The notes: generated by a model from the sequence alone, not told the origin. 64,000 nt of DNA from DATLGB01 sp963740765 (GCA_963740765.1 CAVUFN010000008.1:248001-312000); one strand, 5' to 3'. Shown: positions 45,717 through 55,274, numbered from the stretch's first letter. Numbers and translations are program-made.

Positions 45717-47255
45717 TCAGTGCTTGACGCGTAGGCGCGCGCGTGCGGTCCGGCCGTCCGCGGCGGTACCGCGTGCGGTCAGCACGACCCGGCCGCGCCG
45801 CAGCAGCCGCTTGCCGCGCTTGCCGAGCCGCAGCGGGACGCGGAACGCCGTCCGGCCGCGCAGGAGCCGCTCCCCGCCGCCCACACGGCGGCCACGGCGG
45901 TCGCGCACCGTCACCCGGCAACGCAGCAGCTCGGCGCCGCCGACCGACCGGCAGCCGACCCGCTTCGTGCTCGGGCGCGACAGCCGCAGCCGGAAGCGGG
46001 CCTTCGCCGCAGCCTGCGGGTACTGCTCGAGCCGGACGACGCCGTTGCGCACCCGCTGCGGGTGGTCGCCGACGTCGAAGCGCGTCACGACCTGCTCCGT
46101 CGCGTAGTTGACGACGACGACCTGGTCGTCCCCGGACGCGCTGATGTAGCAATACCTGCCGTCACCGCTGTTGGTCGACCAGTAGGGCTTGGAGATCCTG
46201 TCGTCGACGATGCGGTAGCTGAAGTCGTCGCGGTGCACGATCGCGCCGTAGTCGGACATGGTCCCGGCGACGCAGAACTTCTCGTCCTTCGCGTCCAGCG
46301 CGAGGCCGTGGTGGGCCGAGTCGAGCAGGTAGTCCTCCTTCGGGATGTCCTTGGTCTCGTCGGCGATCGGCAGCTCGGCGATGCGCGTGACCTTGTCCTG
46401 CTGGAGGTCGTACTCGACGAAGCCGTGGAAGAAGGAGACCTGGAAGTAGACGAACCGCTCGTCAGTCGGCAGCGTCATCGGCCGCACCGCGGCGGAGAAG
46501 CCGGGGTGGCCCGCCTCGGCGAGCTTCTCACCCATGTCGATCCGCTTGAGGATCTGCAGCGTGTCCGCGTCGACGATCTGGAAGAACTCGTCGCCCTTGG
46601 CCGCGTTGGCCTCCGTCATGTCGATGGGGGTGTAGACCCGGCCGATCGAGGCGTGGTAGATGCGCTTCCCGTCCGCGGAGTAGGTGTTCTCGTGCGGCGA
46701 GTCGCCGGACTCGAAGACGCCGGTGCGCTCGCCCGTCTCGGTGTCGAGCTGGTGCACCACGTTGCCGGTCGACGCCGACACGAGCAGCTTCTTGCCGTCC
46801 GCGGAGATCGCCATGTGGTCCGAGCGATAGCCGTCCACGGGCGCGCGCCAGGCGATCTGCTTGGTGGCCAGGTCGATGGCCACGACGTCGGCGAAGCTCG
46901 GGCGGCTGACGAAGATCATCCGGCCGTCGTTGGAGGAGAAGACGTCGTCGTTGAACTGGTCGTGGCCCTCCCCGATGAAGTTGCGGACCGCGAGGAAGAA
47001 CGTCAGCGTCGCCGGGTTGAAGTTGATCTCGGCGAGCCGCTCCTCCTTGTCCGGGATCACGTTGATGCGGTCGAGCCGCTGGAACGTGACGGGGTCGACG
47101 ATGTCCGTCGTCCCCTCCCAGTTGTTGCCGACCAGGATCGCCGGACGGGTCACGCCCGGCTCCGCCTGCGGGCCCGTGGTGGCCCACGCGTCGTCGGCCG
47201 CGAACGCGGCCACCGCGACGAGGCCGGCGAGGACGCGGTTACGAATCGTCAGCAT
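45717..47255 (-). CDS. Secreted beta-propeller (YVTN-like) protein
   Basis: 512 residues. Signal peptide (NRVLAGLVAVAAFAADDAWA), then repeats with the WD-like/YVTN propeller pattern: ISADGKKLLVSASTGNVVHQLDTETGERTGVF, and similar blocks (DGRMIFVSRP, DGKRIYHASIG, DGRYCYISASGDDQVVVVNYATEQVV). A basic Arg-rich beta tail (about 400-512) follows. Catalytic residues are not evident. It is divergent from the formate dehydrogenase genes with 24 bases between them. Confidence 0.82.
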   Translation of the reverse strand: MLTIRNRVLAGLVAVAAFAADDAWATTGPQAEPGVTRPAILVGNNWEGTTDIVDPVTFQRLDRINVIPDKEERLAEINFNPATLTFFLAVRNFIGEGHDQFNDDVFSSNDGRMIFVSRPSFADVVAIDLATKQIAWRAPVDGYRSDHMAISADGKKLLVSASTGNVVHQLDTETGERTGVFESGDSPHENTYSADGKRIYHASIGRVYTPIDMTEANAAKGDEFFQIVDADTLQILKRIDMGEKLAEAGHPGFSAAVRPMTLPTDERFVYFQVSFFHGFVEYDLQQDKVTRIAELPIADETKDIPKEDYLLDSAHHGLALDAKDEKFCVAGTMSDYGAIVHRDDFSYRIVDDRISKPYWSTNSGDGRYCYISASGDDQVVVVNYATEQVVTRFDVGDHPQRVRNGVVRLEQYPQAAAKARFRLRLSRPSTKRVGCRSVGGAELLRCRVTVRDRRGRRVGGGERLLRGRTAFRVPLRLGKRGKRLLRRGRVVLTARGTAADGRTARARLRVKH

Positions 47256-47263
47256 GGCGCGGA

Positions 47264-47273
47264 AGCTTATGCT
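47264..47273. promoter_or_regulatory. Overlapping divergent minus-10 elements
   Basis: TATGCT (47268-47273) points to fdhA, whose ATG is 7 bases downstream; on the other strand TAAGCT (47264-47269) points to the beta-propeller gene, whose ATG is 9 bases away. Both transcripts would be nearly leaderless and their minus-10 boxes share bases. Confidence 0.45.
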
Positions 47274-47279
47274 CGGCCG

Positions 47280-50200
47280 ATGCCGGGCAGCGCCGATCCC
47301 ATGCCGCGCCCGGGCACGCGCCCCTCCTCGTTCGAGCGCCTGCGCCGGCTGCCCGGCATCGGCCGCGCGATGGACTGGGGCATGGGGGAGGCGGCCGCCT
47401 CGCCGCGGACGCAGGGAGCGGGCGCGCGCATCGCGGGCCTGAAGGTCACGGAGTCCGTGTGCCCCTACTGCGCGGTCGGGTGCGGGCAGCTCGTGTACAC
47501 GCGCGGCGGCGAGCTGATCGACATCGAGGGCAACCCGCGGTCGCCGATCAACCAGGGGACGCTGTGTCCCAAGGGCGCGGCCAGCCGCCAGCTCGTGCAG
47601 CAGCCCGGGCGGCTCACCAAGGTCCGCTACCGGCGGCCCGGCGGCACGGAGTGGGAGGACCTCGACCTCGACCAGGCGATGGACATGATCGCCCAGCGGA
47701 TGATCGACGCCCGCGAGGCCGGGTGGCAGGACACCGACCACAACGGCTACCGCGTCAACCGCACGCTGGGCTTCGCGCACCTCGGCGGCGCCACGCTCGA
47801 CAACGAGGAGAACTACCTCCTCAAGAAGCTCTACACGGCGATGGGCGCCATCCAGATCGAGAACCAGGCCCGCATATGACACTCCTCCACGGTCCCCGGT
47901 CTGGGGACCTCGTTCGGCCGTGGCGGCGCCACGTCATACCTGCAGGACATCTCCAACGCTGACTGCGTCCTGATCGAGGGCTCCAACATGGCCGAGGCGC
48001 ACCCGGTCGGGTTCCGCTGGGTGATGAAGGCCAAGGAGCGCGGGGCGAAGATCATCCACGTCGATCCCCGGTACGGCCGCACGAGCCAGCTCGCCGACCT
48101 GCACCTGCCGATCCGGGCGGGCACCGACATCGCGTTCCTCGGCGGGCTGATCCGCCACGTCATCGAGACGGAGTCCTACTTCGAGGAGTACGTCGTCAAC
48201 TACACGAACGCGTCGACGCTGGTCAACGAGGACTTCCAGGACTCGGAGGACCTCGGCGGCCTGTTCAGCGGGTTCGACCCCGAGACGGGGATGTACGACC
48301 GGACGTCGTGGATGTACGAGGGCGGCGAGATGCCGGCGGCGGCGGGCGTGCGCGAGCACGCCGCGCAGGGCTTCGACGAGCACACCGGGGCGGGCATGCA
48401 CTCGGGCGCGTTCGAGCGCGACGAGACCCTGCAGCACCCGCGCTGCGTCTTCCAGATCGTCAAGCGCCACTTCAGCCGGTACACGCCGGAGATGGTCGAG
48501 CGCATCTGCGGCGTGCCGCAGGCGGACTTCCTGGCGGTGGCCGACGCGCTGATCTCGAGCTCGGGCCGCGACCGCACGGCGATGTGGTGCTACGCCGTCG
48601 GCTTCACCCAGCACACCTCCGGCGCGCAGATGATCCGGGCCGGGGCGATCCTGCAGCTGCTGCTGGGCAACATGGGGCGCCCGGGCGGCGGCATCATGGC
48701 GCTGCGCGGCCACGCGTCGATCCAGGGCTCGACGGACATCCCGACGCTCTACGACCTGCTTCCGGGCTACCTGCACATGCCGCGCGCCCGCGAGGAGGAG
48801 CTGACGCTGGGCGACTACATCGCCACCGGCGGCGCCGATCGCGGCTGGTGGTCGTACTTCGACGCCTACATCGTCAGCCTGCTCAAGGCGTGGTACGGCC
48901 CGGCCGCGACGGAGGCCAACGACTTCGGCTTCGGCGCGCTGCCGCTCATCAGCGGCAACCACTCGCACTTCGCCACGATGATGCGGATGATCGACGGCGG
49001 CGTCGACGGGTTCCTGGTGATGGGACAGAACCCGGCGGTGGCGTCCCAGCACGGCGGCCTGCAGCGCCGCGCGCTGGCCAAGCTCAAGTGGCTGGTGGTG
49101 CGCGATCTGGCCGAGATCGAGACGGCGACCTTCTGGCGCGACTCGCCCGAGGTGCAGTCCGGCGAGCTCCGCAGCGAGGACATCCAGACGGAGGTCTTCC
49201 TGATGCCGGCCGCCTCGCACGTGGAGAAGGAGGGCACCTTCACCAACACGCAGCGCCTGGTCCAGTACCGCGACAAGGCGCTCGACCCGCCGGGCGACGC
49301 CCGCTCGGAGCTGTGGTTCATGCACCACATCTACAAGCGCGTCGCCGCGCACTACGCCGACTCCGACCGCCCGCGCGACTGGGGCATCCGCAACCTGCAC
49401 TGGGACTACCCCGAGCACGGGGAGGTCCAGGAGCCCGACGTCGAGGCGGTGATCAAGGAGATCAACGGCTACGACGTCGCGAGCGGCCGTCCCGTCGACG
49501 GCTTCACGGAGCTCGAGGCGGACGGCACGACGGCCTCGGGCTGCTGGATCTACAGCGGCATCTACAAGGACGGGGTCAACCAGGCGCGCCGCCGCGATCC
49601 CGGCGACACGCAGGCCGAGGGCGGGCTCACCTCGCCCGAGTGGGCGTGGGCGTGGCCGGCGAACCGGCGCCTGCTCTACAACCGCGCGTCCGCCGACCCG
49701 GCGGGGAAGCCGTGGTCGGAGCGCAAGCGCTACGTGTGGTGGGACGCCGAGGCGGAGAGGTGGACGGGGTACGACGTGCCCGACTTCCCGCCGACCAAGC
49801 ATCCCGACTACCGCCCGAGCGACGACGACCGGGCCATGGACGCGATCGGCGGCGCCGACCCGTTCATGATGATGGCCGACGGCCGCGCCTGGCTGTACTC
49901 GCCCAGCGGCCTGCTGGACGGCCCCATGCCGACCCACTACGAACCGCTCGAGTCCCCGGTCGACAACCTGCTCTACCCGGAGCTGGGCGCGAACCCGAGC
50001 GCGCTGCGCTGGGAGCGCGCCGACAACCCGTACAACGGCCCGGGCGACCCGGACTACCCGGTCGTCGCCACCACGTTCCGGCTCACGGAGCACCACACGG
50101 CCGGCGCGATGAGCCGCCGGCTGCCGTGGCTGGCCGAGCTGCAGCCGGAGATGTTCGCCGAGCTCAGCCCGCTGCTGGCGGCGGAGCGCGGGATCGAGGA

Positions 50201-50555
50201 CGGCGGCTGGCTGGTCGTCTCGACCGCGCGGGGCGAGATCGAGGCGCGGGCGCGCGTCACGGAGCGCATGCGCCCGCTGCGCATCGACGGCCACCTCGTC
50301 CACCAGATCGCACTGCCGTTCCACTGGGGCTACGCGGCCCCGCACCCGGGTGACTCGGCCAACGACCTCGGCGCGCTGTCGGGCGACCCCAACGTCTCCA
50401 TCCAGGAGTCCAAGGCGTTCACCTGCGACGTGCGCGCGGGGCGCCGGGAAGGGTCGTCGACCGCGCGGCTGGCGGGCCAGGACCCGCCGGGCAGCGCGCA
50501 GGCCGTCGACGAGGACGACCTCCACGCCGAGTACCCGCAGGAGCACCTGCGATGA
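47280..50555 (+). CDS. fdhA: Formate dehydrogenase alpha subunit, selenocysteine-containing
   Basis: 1,091 residues if UGA 47877-47879 is read as selenocysteine at residue 200. N-terminal 4Fe-4S motif CPYCAVGC...GTLCPKGA (about 60-100), then molybdopterin oxidoreductase domains. The TGA follows NQARI and is followed by HSSTVPGLGTSFGRGG, which aligns with the R-x-U-H-S-S-T active site of formate dehydrogenases that hold Sec or Cys at molybdenum; both sides are in the same frame with no other stop. A bacterial SECIS-like hairpin lies 12 bases on. The N-terminus has no Tat signal, so the enzyme probably faces the cytoplasm. ATG 47280. FdhB and an NrfD-type subunit follow directly. Confidence 0.93.
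47891..47909 (+). promoter_or_regulatory. Bacterial SECIS-like hairpin in fdhA
   Basis: GGTCCCC (47891-47897), loop GGTCT, GGGGACC (47903-47909): a perfect 7-bp stem 11 bases after the in-frame UGA. The loop holds the G-U pair required by SelB in the E. coli fdhF and fdnG elements, at a suitable distance. Confidence 0.85.
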
Positions 50556-51455
50556 GTGGCACCGGAGGCCGCCGCCACGGAGCTGGCCATCCACAAGGTC
50601 GACGGCCACCCGTCCCGGCGGATGGGCTTCTTCACCGACACGACGGTCTGCATCGGCTGCAAGGCCTGCGAGGTGGCCTGCAAGCAGTGGAACGACCTGC
50701 CCGCGGACGGCGCGGAGTTCGACAAGAAGGGCCTGTCCTACGACCACACGGGCGAGCTCAACGGCAACACGTGGCGGCACGTGCGGTTCGTCGAGCTGCT
50801 CGAGCCGGCGGAGGTCTCGCTCCCCGACATCCCGGCCCTCGGCGGGGGTGGGGGGACCGGCGGCGACTGGGTCTTCATGTCCGACGTGTGCAAGCACTGC
50901 ACGAACGCCGGCTGCCTGGACGCGTGCCCGACCGGCGCGCTGATCCGCACGGAGCACGAGACGGTGATCCTGCAGCCCGACATCTGCAACGGCTGCGGGT
51001 ACTGCGTCCCGGCCTGCCCGTTCGGCGTCGTGGACCGCGACCACGACGACGGCCGCGCGGGCAAGTGCACCCTCTGCTACGACCGGCTCGAGGACGGGCT
51101 GGAGCCGGCGTGCGCCAAGGCATGCCCGACGGACTCGATCCAGTTCGGCGAGTACGAGGACCTCGTCAGCATCGCCTCGCGGCGCGTCGCGACGCTGCAC
51201 GACCGCGGCCTGGACCGCGCCTACCTCTACGGCGCCGGGGACGACGCCGACCACGAGCTGGCCGGCGGCCTCGGGGCGTTCTTCCTGCTCACGGAGGCGC
51301 CCGAGCGCTACGGGTTGCCGGCCCAGGCCGAGTCCCCCGTGCAGGAGAACGTGGTCGGCGCGACCGTGGCCGCCATGGGCGCCGGCCTGATCGCCGCCGC
51401 CACCGCGGCGATCGCCTTCGCCACCACCGGCCGCCGCTCGGGGCGAAGCTGGTGA
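50556..51455 (+). CDS. fdhB: Formate dehydrogenase iron-sulfur subunit
   Basis: 299 residues. Four 4Fe-4S clusters: CIGCKACEVACKQWN (about 28-42), CKHCTNAGCLDACP (about 111), CNGCGYCVPACP (about 145) and CTLCYDRLEDGLEPACAKACP (about 170). One C-terminal membrane segment (VVGATVAAMGAGLIAAATAA) anchors it, as in FdnH. It passes electrons from the molybdenum subunit to the membrane subunit. GTG 50556 directly follows the fdhA stop. Confidence 0.95.
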   Translation: MAPEAAATELAIHKVDGHPSRRMGFFTDTTVCIGCKACEVACKQWNDLPADGAEFDKKGLSYDHTGELNGNTWRHVRFVELLEPAEVSLPDIPALGGGGGTGGDWVFMSDVCKHCTNAGCLDACPTGALIRTEHETVILQPDICNGCGYCVPACPFGVVDRDHDDGRAGKCTLCYDRLEDGLEPACAKACPTDSIQFGEYEDLVSIASRRVATLHDRGLDRAYLYGAGDDADHELAGGLGAFFLLTEAPERYGLPAQAESPVQENVVGATVAAMGAGLIAAATAAIAFATTGRRSGRSW

Positions 51456-52750
51456 GCGGGCTCGAGCAGCCCGGGGACCCGCCTGGGCTCGGCCCCGCCG
51501 AGGAGCCGCCGGAGACGGCGGCCGAGCGCGAGCGCGAGTGGGCCGGGGGCGAGCGGGACATGCGCCCGGCGGTCGGGACGCCCGCCGGGCCGGCCGGCTG
51601 GGAGCGCGCCGACGCCGACGCCGACGTCGCCATGGCGCGCCCCGAGTGGGGGGACGCGGTGTGGTCCTTCCTCTACAAGCGCGACACCGACTACGCGTCC
51701 GTCGAGCCCGCACCGGGCCAGATCGCCGAGGCGAGCCTGCGCGCGCGCGGTGGGACGGAGCCGGGGCCGGTCAACGGGCCGTTCCTGCACGCGCCGCTGT
51801 GGACGTGGGAGGTGCCGACCTACTTCTGGGTCGGCGGCATCGCGTCGGGAGCGGCGTTCGTCGCCTTCGCCGCCGACCTCGCGGGCGACCACCGCTCCGC
51901 GCGGATCGCCCGGCTCGTGGCCCTCGGCGCGATCGCGCCGGCGCCCGTCCTGCTGATCTCCGACCTCGGGCGCCCCGCCCGCTTCCTGAACATGTTGCGG
52001 GTCTTCAAGCCGCGCTCGCCGATGAACGTCGGCGCCTGGTGTCTGATGGGGTTCAGCGCGACCCTCACCGGTGCGGTCGGCGCGGACCGCGTCCGCCACG
52101 ACCGGACCGCGCGGGCGCTCGGCGGGGCCACCGCGGTGTTGGGTGGCTACCTCGGCTCCTACACGGGGGTCCTGCTGGCGGCCACCGCCATCCCGGTATG
52201 GGCGCGCAGCCGGTACTTCCTCGGTCCCGTCTTCGTCGCCACCGCCACCGCCACCGGCGCGGCGGCGACCCGGCTGGCCCTGGTCGGCGCCGGGCTCCCC
52301 CAGGGCCACCCGACCCGCCGCGCGCTGTCCCGGCTCGAAGCGGTCGCGATGGGCGCGGAGCTGACGCTGTCCCAGGTCAACGAGCGCCGCATCGGCGACA
52401 CCGGCCGGGCGCTCGAGGGCCGGCTGCTCACCACCGCCAAGGTGCTGGTCAACGCCGGTTTCGCCCTGCAGCTGGCGGGCCGCCGGCTGGGTCCGCGCGC
52501 CGAGGACGCCGCCAGCGTCAGCTACCTGCTGGCGGGCCTGGCCTTCCGCTTCGCCTGGGTCGAGGCCGGCAAGACCTCGGCGCGCGACGACGCCGTCGTC
52601 GCCGACACCGCGCGCGGCAAGGTCCAGTCGCGGGCGACGTCGAGGCACCGCGAGCCCTCGCCGCGCGCGCTCTCGGCGCCCGGGCGCGCCTACAGCGCCA
52701 CGGTCCGCCGGCTCAGCCTGCTCGTCGAGGGCGCGCTCCGCCGCCCATGA
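51452..52750 (+). CDS. NrfD/PsrC-type membrane subunit of formate dehydrogenase
   Basis: 432 residues. A long charged N-terminal region (about 1-105) precedes about eight membrane segments of the NrfD/PsrC family: TYFWVGGIASGAAFVAFAADLAG, PAPVLLISDLGRPARFLNMLRVFKPRSPMNVGAW and the TGVLLAATAIPVWARSR segment. It binds quinone and replaces the cytochrome b subunit of classical FdnI. GTG 51452 overlaps fdhB by 4 bases. Confidence 0.93.
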   Translation: MSGLEQPGDPPGLGPAEEPPETAAEREREWAGGERDMRPAVGTPAGPAGWERADADADVAMARPEWGDAVWSFLYKRDTDYASVEPAPGQIAEASLRARGGTEPGPVNGPFLHAPLWTWEVPTYFWVGGIASGAAFVAFAADLAGDHRSARIARLVALGAIAPAPVLLISDLGRPARFLNMLRVFKPRSPMNVGAWCLMGFSATLTGAVGADRVRHDRTARALGGATAVLGGYLGSYTGVLLAATAIPVWARSRYFLGPVFVATATATGAAATRLALVGAGLPQGHPTRRALSRLEAVAMGAELTLSQVNERRIGDTGRALEGRLLTTAKVLVNAGFALQLAGRRLGPRAEDAASVSYLLAGLAFRFAWVEAGKTSARDDAVVADTARGKVQSRATSRHREPSPRALSAPGRAYSATVRRLSLLVEGALRRP

Positions 52751-52857
52751 TCCTGCGGCGCCTGCCCGTGCACCCGGTCAGCACGCGCTCGGAGCTGATC
52801 AGGACCCAGCGCTACCGCGAGCTGTCCGACTGCGCAGCCGGTGCAGCTGGGGCATGA
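52747..52857 (+). CDS. Small ORF after the formate dehydrogenase genes, 36 residues, doubtful
   Basis: ATG 52747 overlaps the NrfD-type stop by 4 bases (ATGA), which is the operon's usual coupling. The product starts MILRRLPVHPVSTRSELIRT and has no recognisable family. Its last half overlaps the stop of the minus-strand gene at 52799. It could be a truncated gene or chance. Confidence 0.3.
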   Translation: MILRRLPVHPVSTRSELIRTQRYRELSDCAAGAAGA

Positions 52858-53023
52858 GGCCGTAGATCACGATCGGGACGGCGATGGTCGCCAGCACGAG
52901 CGTGCGAACCACCGTCGGCAACGGCTGCAGCCAGCCGGCGAAGACCAGGTTGATCGCCGTCAGCGTCGGGAAGACGCAGATCCAGATCATCAGCGCGAGC
53001 TGGTGCTTGGTGGGAGGGGTCAT
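52799..53023 (-). CDS. Small two-helix membrane protein
   Basis: 74 residues from ATG 53023 with two hydrophobic segments (about 8-26 and 34-56) and a basic tail (MPQLHRLRSR). The pattern (LALMIWICVFPTLTAINL, then RTLVLATIAVPIVIYGLMP) resembles the membrane tail of COG3224-type antibiotic biosynthesis monooxygenase proteins, by memory. Its start overlaps the stop of the FAD protein by 4 bases (ATGA), so the two are one unit. Confidence 0.72.
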   Translation of the reverse strand: MTPPTKHQLALMIWICVFPTLTAINLVFAGWLQPLPTVVRTLVLATIAVPIVIYGLMPQLHRLRSRTARGSAGS

Positions 53024-53853
53024 GAGCGGGCCCTTTCGATGTCGTCGTCGACGAGGTACTGGTTGATGGCAATTGCGGCGGCGGAGCCCTCGCCGGCGGC
53101 GGTGATGACCTGCGCGCGCGGGTTCGTGACGTTGCCGGCCGTCCACACGCCGGGCGCGTCGGGGTCGAGCCCGGCGATCACGAGCGGGCTGAGCGCGGGC
53201 CGCATGAAGACGGCGTCGCGCGGGACCGTCTGACCGTCGTCGAGTTCAACGGCGCTCAGGCGATCGTCCTCCACGACGAGCCGGGTCACCGGAGCATCGA
53301 AGACCGCGATGCCACGCTGGGCGAGCACCGCGAGCTCATGGTCGCCGACGGAAGCTGCGAAGAGCGCGACGTCGTCGGACCACTGGCGCAGGAGATGGGC
53401 GTGCTCGACGGACCCGAGAACGCCGATGGCCTGGTCGCGGACCTCCCAGCCGTGGCAGTACGGGCAGTGCAGGAAGTCACGGCCCCAGCGCTCGCGGGCG
53501 CCGGGGATGTCCGGAAGCTGGTCGACGGCGCCGGTGGCCAGCAACACCGTCCGCGCCCGCACGGACCGGCCGCTGGCGAGGTCGAGCCGGAGCGCGTCAT
53601 CCGCCGCGACGACGCGGTCGTCGATCAGCTCGACGCCGTAGCCGCGGACCTCCTCGCGACCGCGGGCGAGCAGGTCGGTGGGCGGCATCCCGTCACGGGA
53701 GAGGAAGCCCTGCATGTGGGCGGCGGGGGCGTTGCGGGGCGCGCCGGCATCGATCACGGCGACGCGACGCCGCGCCCGGCCCAGCACGAGCGCCGCGCTG
53801 AGGCCGGCGGCTCCACCGCCGATCACCGCCACGTCGTAGGTCGTTGTCGTCAT
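53020..53853 (-). CDS. Thioredoxin reductase-like FAD/NAD(P) oxidoreductase
   Basis: 277 residues. FAD-binding GGGAAGLSAALVLGRARR at the N-terminus, the redox pair in HCPYCHGWE (about 130), NAD-binding GVLGSVEHA, and the C-terminal GVWTAGNVTNPRAQVITAAGEGS. It is shorter than true TrxB and belongs to the CPYCHG variant often next to transcription factors. Electron acceptor unknown. It is divergent from the XRE-cupin regulator across a 78-base gap with an operator-like palindrome. Confidence 0.9.
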   Translation of the reverse strand: MTTTTYDVAVIGGGAAGLSAALVLGRARRRVAVIDAGAPRNAPAAHMQGFLSRDGMPPTDLLARGREEVRGYGVELIDDRVVAADDALRLDLASGRSVRARTVLLATGAVDQLPDIPGARERWGRDFLHCPYCHGWEVRDQAIGVLGSVEHAHLLRQWSDDVALFAASVGDHELAVLAQRGIAVFDAPVTRLVVEDDRLSAVELDDGQTVPRDAVFMRPALSPLVIAGLDPDAPGVWTAGNVTNPRAQVITAAGEGSAAAIAINQYLVDDDIERARS

Positions 53854-53884
53854 GCCGACGATGGTGCGGGGGAGAGGGCGTGCG

Positions 53885-53900
53885 GGCAACTTTCGTTGCC
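53885..53900. promoter_or_regulatory. Operator-like palindrome 1 (GGCAAC-N4-GTTGCC)
   Basis: Perfect 6-base arms GGCAAC (53885-53890) and GTTGCC (53895-53900) between the divergent FAD gene and the XRE-cupin regulator. A near copy occurs at 54514-54529. Confidence 0.7.
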
Positions 53901-53931
53901 GTTTCCGGGACGCCGCGTTAGCGTCGGCGGG

Positions 53932-54498
53932 GTGGAGGGCTCGGACCCCATCCCGGCCGTACTCGCCGAGGTCGGCCCGCGGCTGCGCCGGCTGCGCGAG
54001 CGGCGCGGCGTGACGCTGACGGCGCTCGCGGCCAGGACCGGGATCTCCAAGAGCACCCTGTCGCGGCTGGAGAGCGGGCAGCGCAAGGCCAGCCTGGAGC
54101 TGCTGCTGCCGCTGGTCGAGGCCTACCAGGTGCCGCTCGACGAGCTCGTGGGCGCCCCCGAGGTCGGCGACCCGCGCGTGCGCTTCAAGCCGCGCAAGCG
54201 CAACGGCCGCATCGTCTTCCCGCTCACGCAGCAATCCAGCGGACTTGCGGTCTGGAAGGTCGTCATCCCGCCCGAGCGCGAGCGCAACCTCCGCGTCCAC
54301 GCCGGCTACGAGTGGCTCTACGTCCTGTCCGGGCGGCTGCAGCTGATCCTCGGCGAGCACGACCTCACGCTCGGCCCGGGGGAGGTCGCCGAGTTCGACA
54401 CGAGCCAGCCCCACTGGTTCGGCCCGGCGGGCCCGGAGCCCGTCGAGATCCTGAGCGTGCACGGTGCGCGCGGGCAGCGCATGCACAAGGCGACGTAG
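53932..54498 (+). CDS. XRE-type regulator with cupin sensor domain
   Basis: 188 residues. N-terminal helix-turn-helix (RLRRLRERRGVTLTALAARTGISKSTLSRLESGQRKASLELL in two parts, about 14-60) and a C-terminal cupin (HAGYEWLYVLSGRLQLILGEHDLTLGPGEVAEFDTSQPHWF). The family acts on small-molecule or redox signals. GTG 53932. It lies between two copies of a GGCAAC-N4-GTTG(C/A)C palindrome and may control itself, the FAD gene and the DUF4386 gene. Confidence 0.92.
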   Translation: MEGSDPIPAVLAEVGPRLRRLRERRGVTLTALAARTGISKSTLSRLESGQRKASLELLLPLVEAYQVPLDELVGAPEVGDPRVRFKPRKRNGRIVFPLTQQSSGLAVWKVVIPPERERNLRVHAGYEWLYVLSGRLQLILGEHDLTLGPGEVAEFDTSQPHWFGPAGPEPVEILSVHGARGQRMHKAT

Positions 54499-54513
54499 CG
54501 CGTTCCCGGTTTC

Positions 54514-54529
54514 GGCAACGATCGTTGAC
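54514..54529. promoter_or_regulatory. Operator-like palindrome 2 (GGCAAC-GATC-GTTGAC)
   Basis: GGCAAC (54514-54519) and GTTGAC (54524-54529) with a perfect core CAACGATCGTTG, 31 bases before the DUF4386 gene. It matches palindrome 1 in both arms. Confidence 0.7.
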
Positions 54530-54560
54530 CCCGGCGGCCGCGGGGAGCAGCCTCGCCGCC

Positions 54561-55268
54561 ATGACCACACCAGACCAGCGGACCGCCCGAGTCGTCGGGT
54601 GGTTCTTCATCGGCACCTTCGTCTTCTCGATCCCGGGCTTCCTGCTGTACGGCCCGCTCCTCAACCACGACACCTACGTGCTCGGCGGCGGCGCCGACGG
54701 CCAGATCGCCTTCGGCGCCTTCCTCGAAGTCCTGACGGCGATCTGCAACATCGGCACCGCAGTCGCGCTCTACCCGGTCGCCAAGCGCTACACGGAGCGC
54801 GCCGCGCTCGGCTACGTCGCCCTGCGCGTCGTCGAGTCGACGATCATCGTCGCGGGCCTGATCAGCGTCATGGCGGTCGTCACGCTGCGCCAGGAGCTCG
54901 GCGGCGCGGACCCGGCTGCGGTCGGCGTCGCCGGACAGGCACTGGTCGCCTTCCACGACTGGACCTTCCTGCTCGGCCCGGGCTTCTGCGCCGGAATCGG
55001 CAACGGCGTGCTGCTCGGATTCATCATGCTCAAGTCCGGCCTGCTGCCCCGCCGGCTCGCGATCTTCGGACTCGTCGCCGGCGCGGTCGCGATCGTCGCC
55101 GCGTCGGGCGCCCTGCTCGGCCTCTACGACCGGCAGTCCACGCCGCAGAAGCTGCTGACCGTCCCGGAGATCATCTGGGAGGCGACGTTCGGCATCTACC
55201 TCGTCACCAAGGGGTTCGCCTCCACGCGGGTCGCCCCGGTCGCCCGGCGCGTCGCGGCGCTCGCCTGA
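54561..55268 (+). CDS. DUF4386 family membrane protein
   Basis: 235 residues with about six membrane segments. The order GWFFIGTFVFSIPG, then ALYPVAKRYTERAALGYVALRVVESTIIV, and the DWTFLLGPGFCAGIGNGVLLGFIMLKSGLLPRRLAIFGLV block (shown in parts) fits the DUF4386 family by memory; function unknown. ATG 54561 follows an operator-like palindrome. Confidence 0.82.
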   Translation: MTTPDQRTARVVGWFFIGTFVFSIPGFLLYGPLLNHDTYVLGGGADGQIAFGAFLEVLTAICNIGTAVALYPVAKRYTERAALGYVALRVVESTIIVAGLISVMAVVTLRQELGGADPAAVGVAGQALVAFHDWTFLLGPGFCAGIGNGVLLGFIMLKSGLLPRRLAIFGLVAGAVAIVAASGALLGLYDRQSTPQKLLTVPEIIWEATFGIYLVTKGFASTRVAPVARRVAALA

Positions 55269-55274
55269 GCCCGG

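Noticed and set aside
47280..47879. fdhA as a pseudogene cut by a stop codon at 47877
   Set aside because: The TGA is at the known Sec position, the frame continues and a SECIS-like hairpin follows, so recoding is far more likely than decay.
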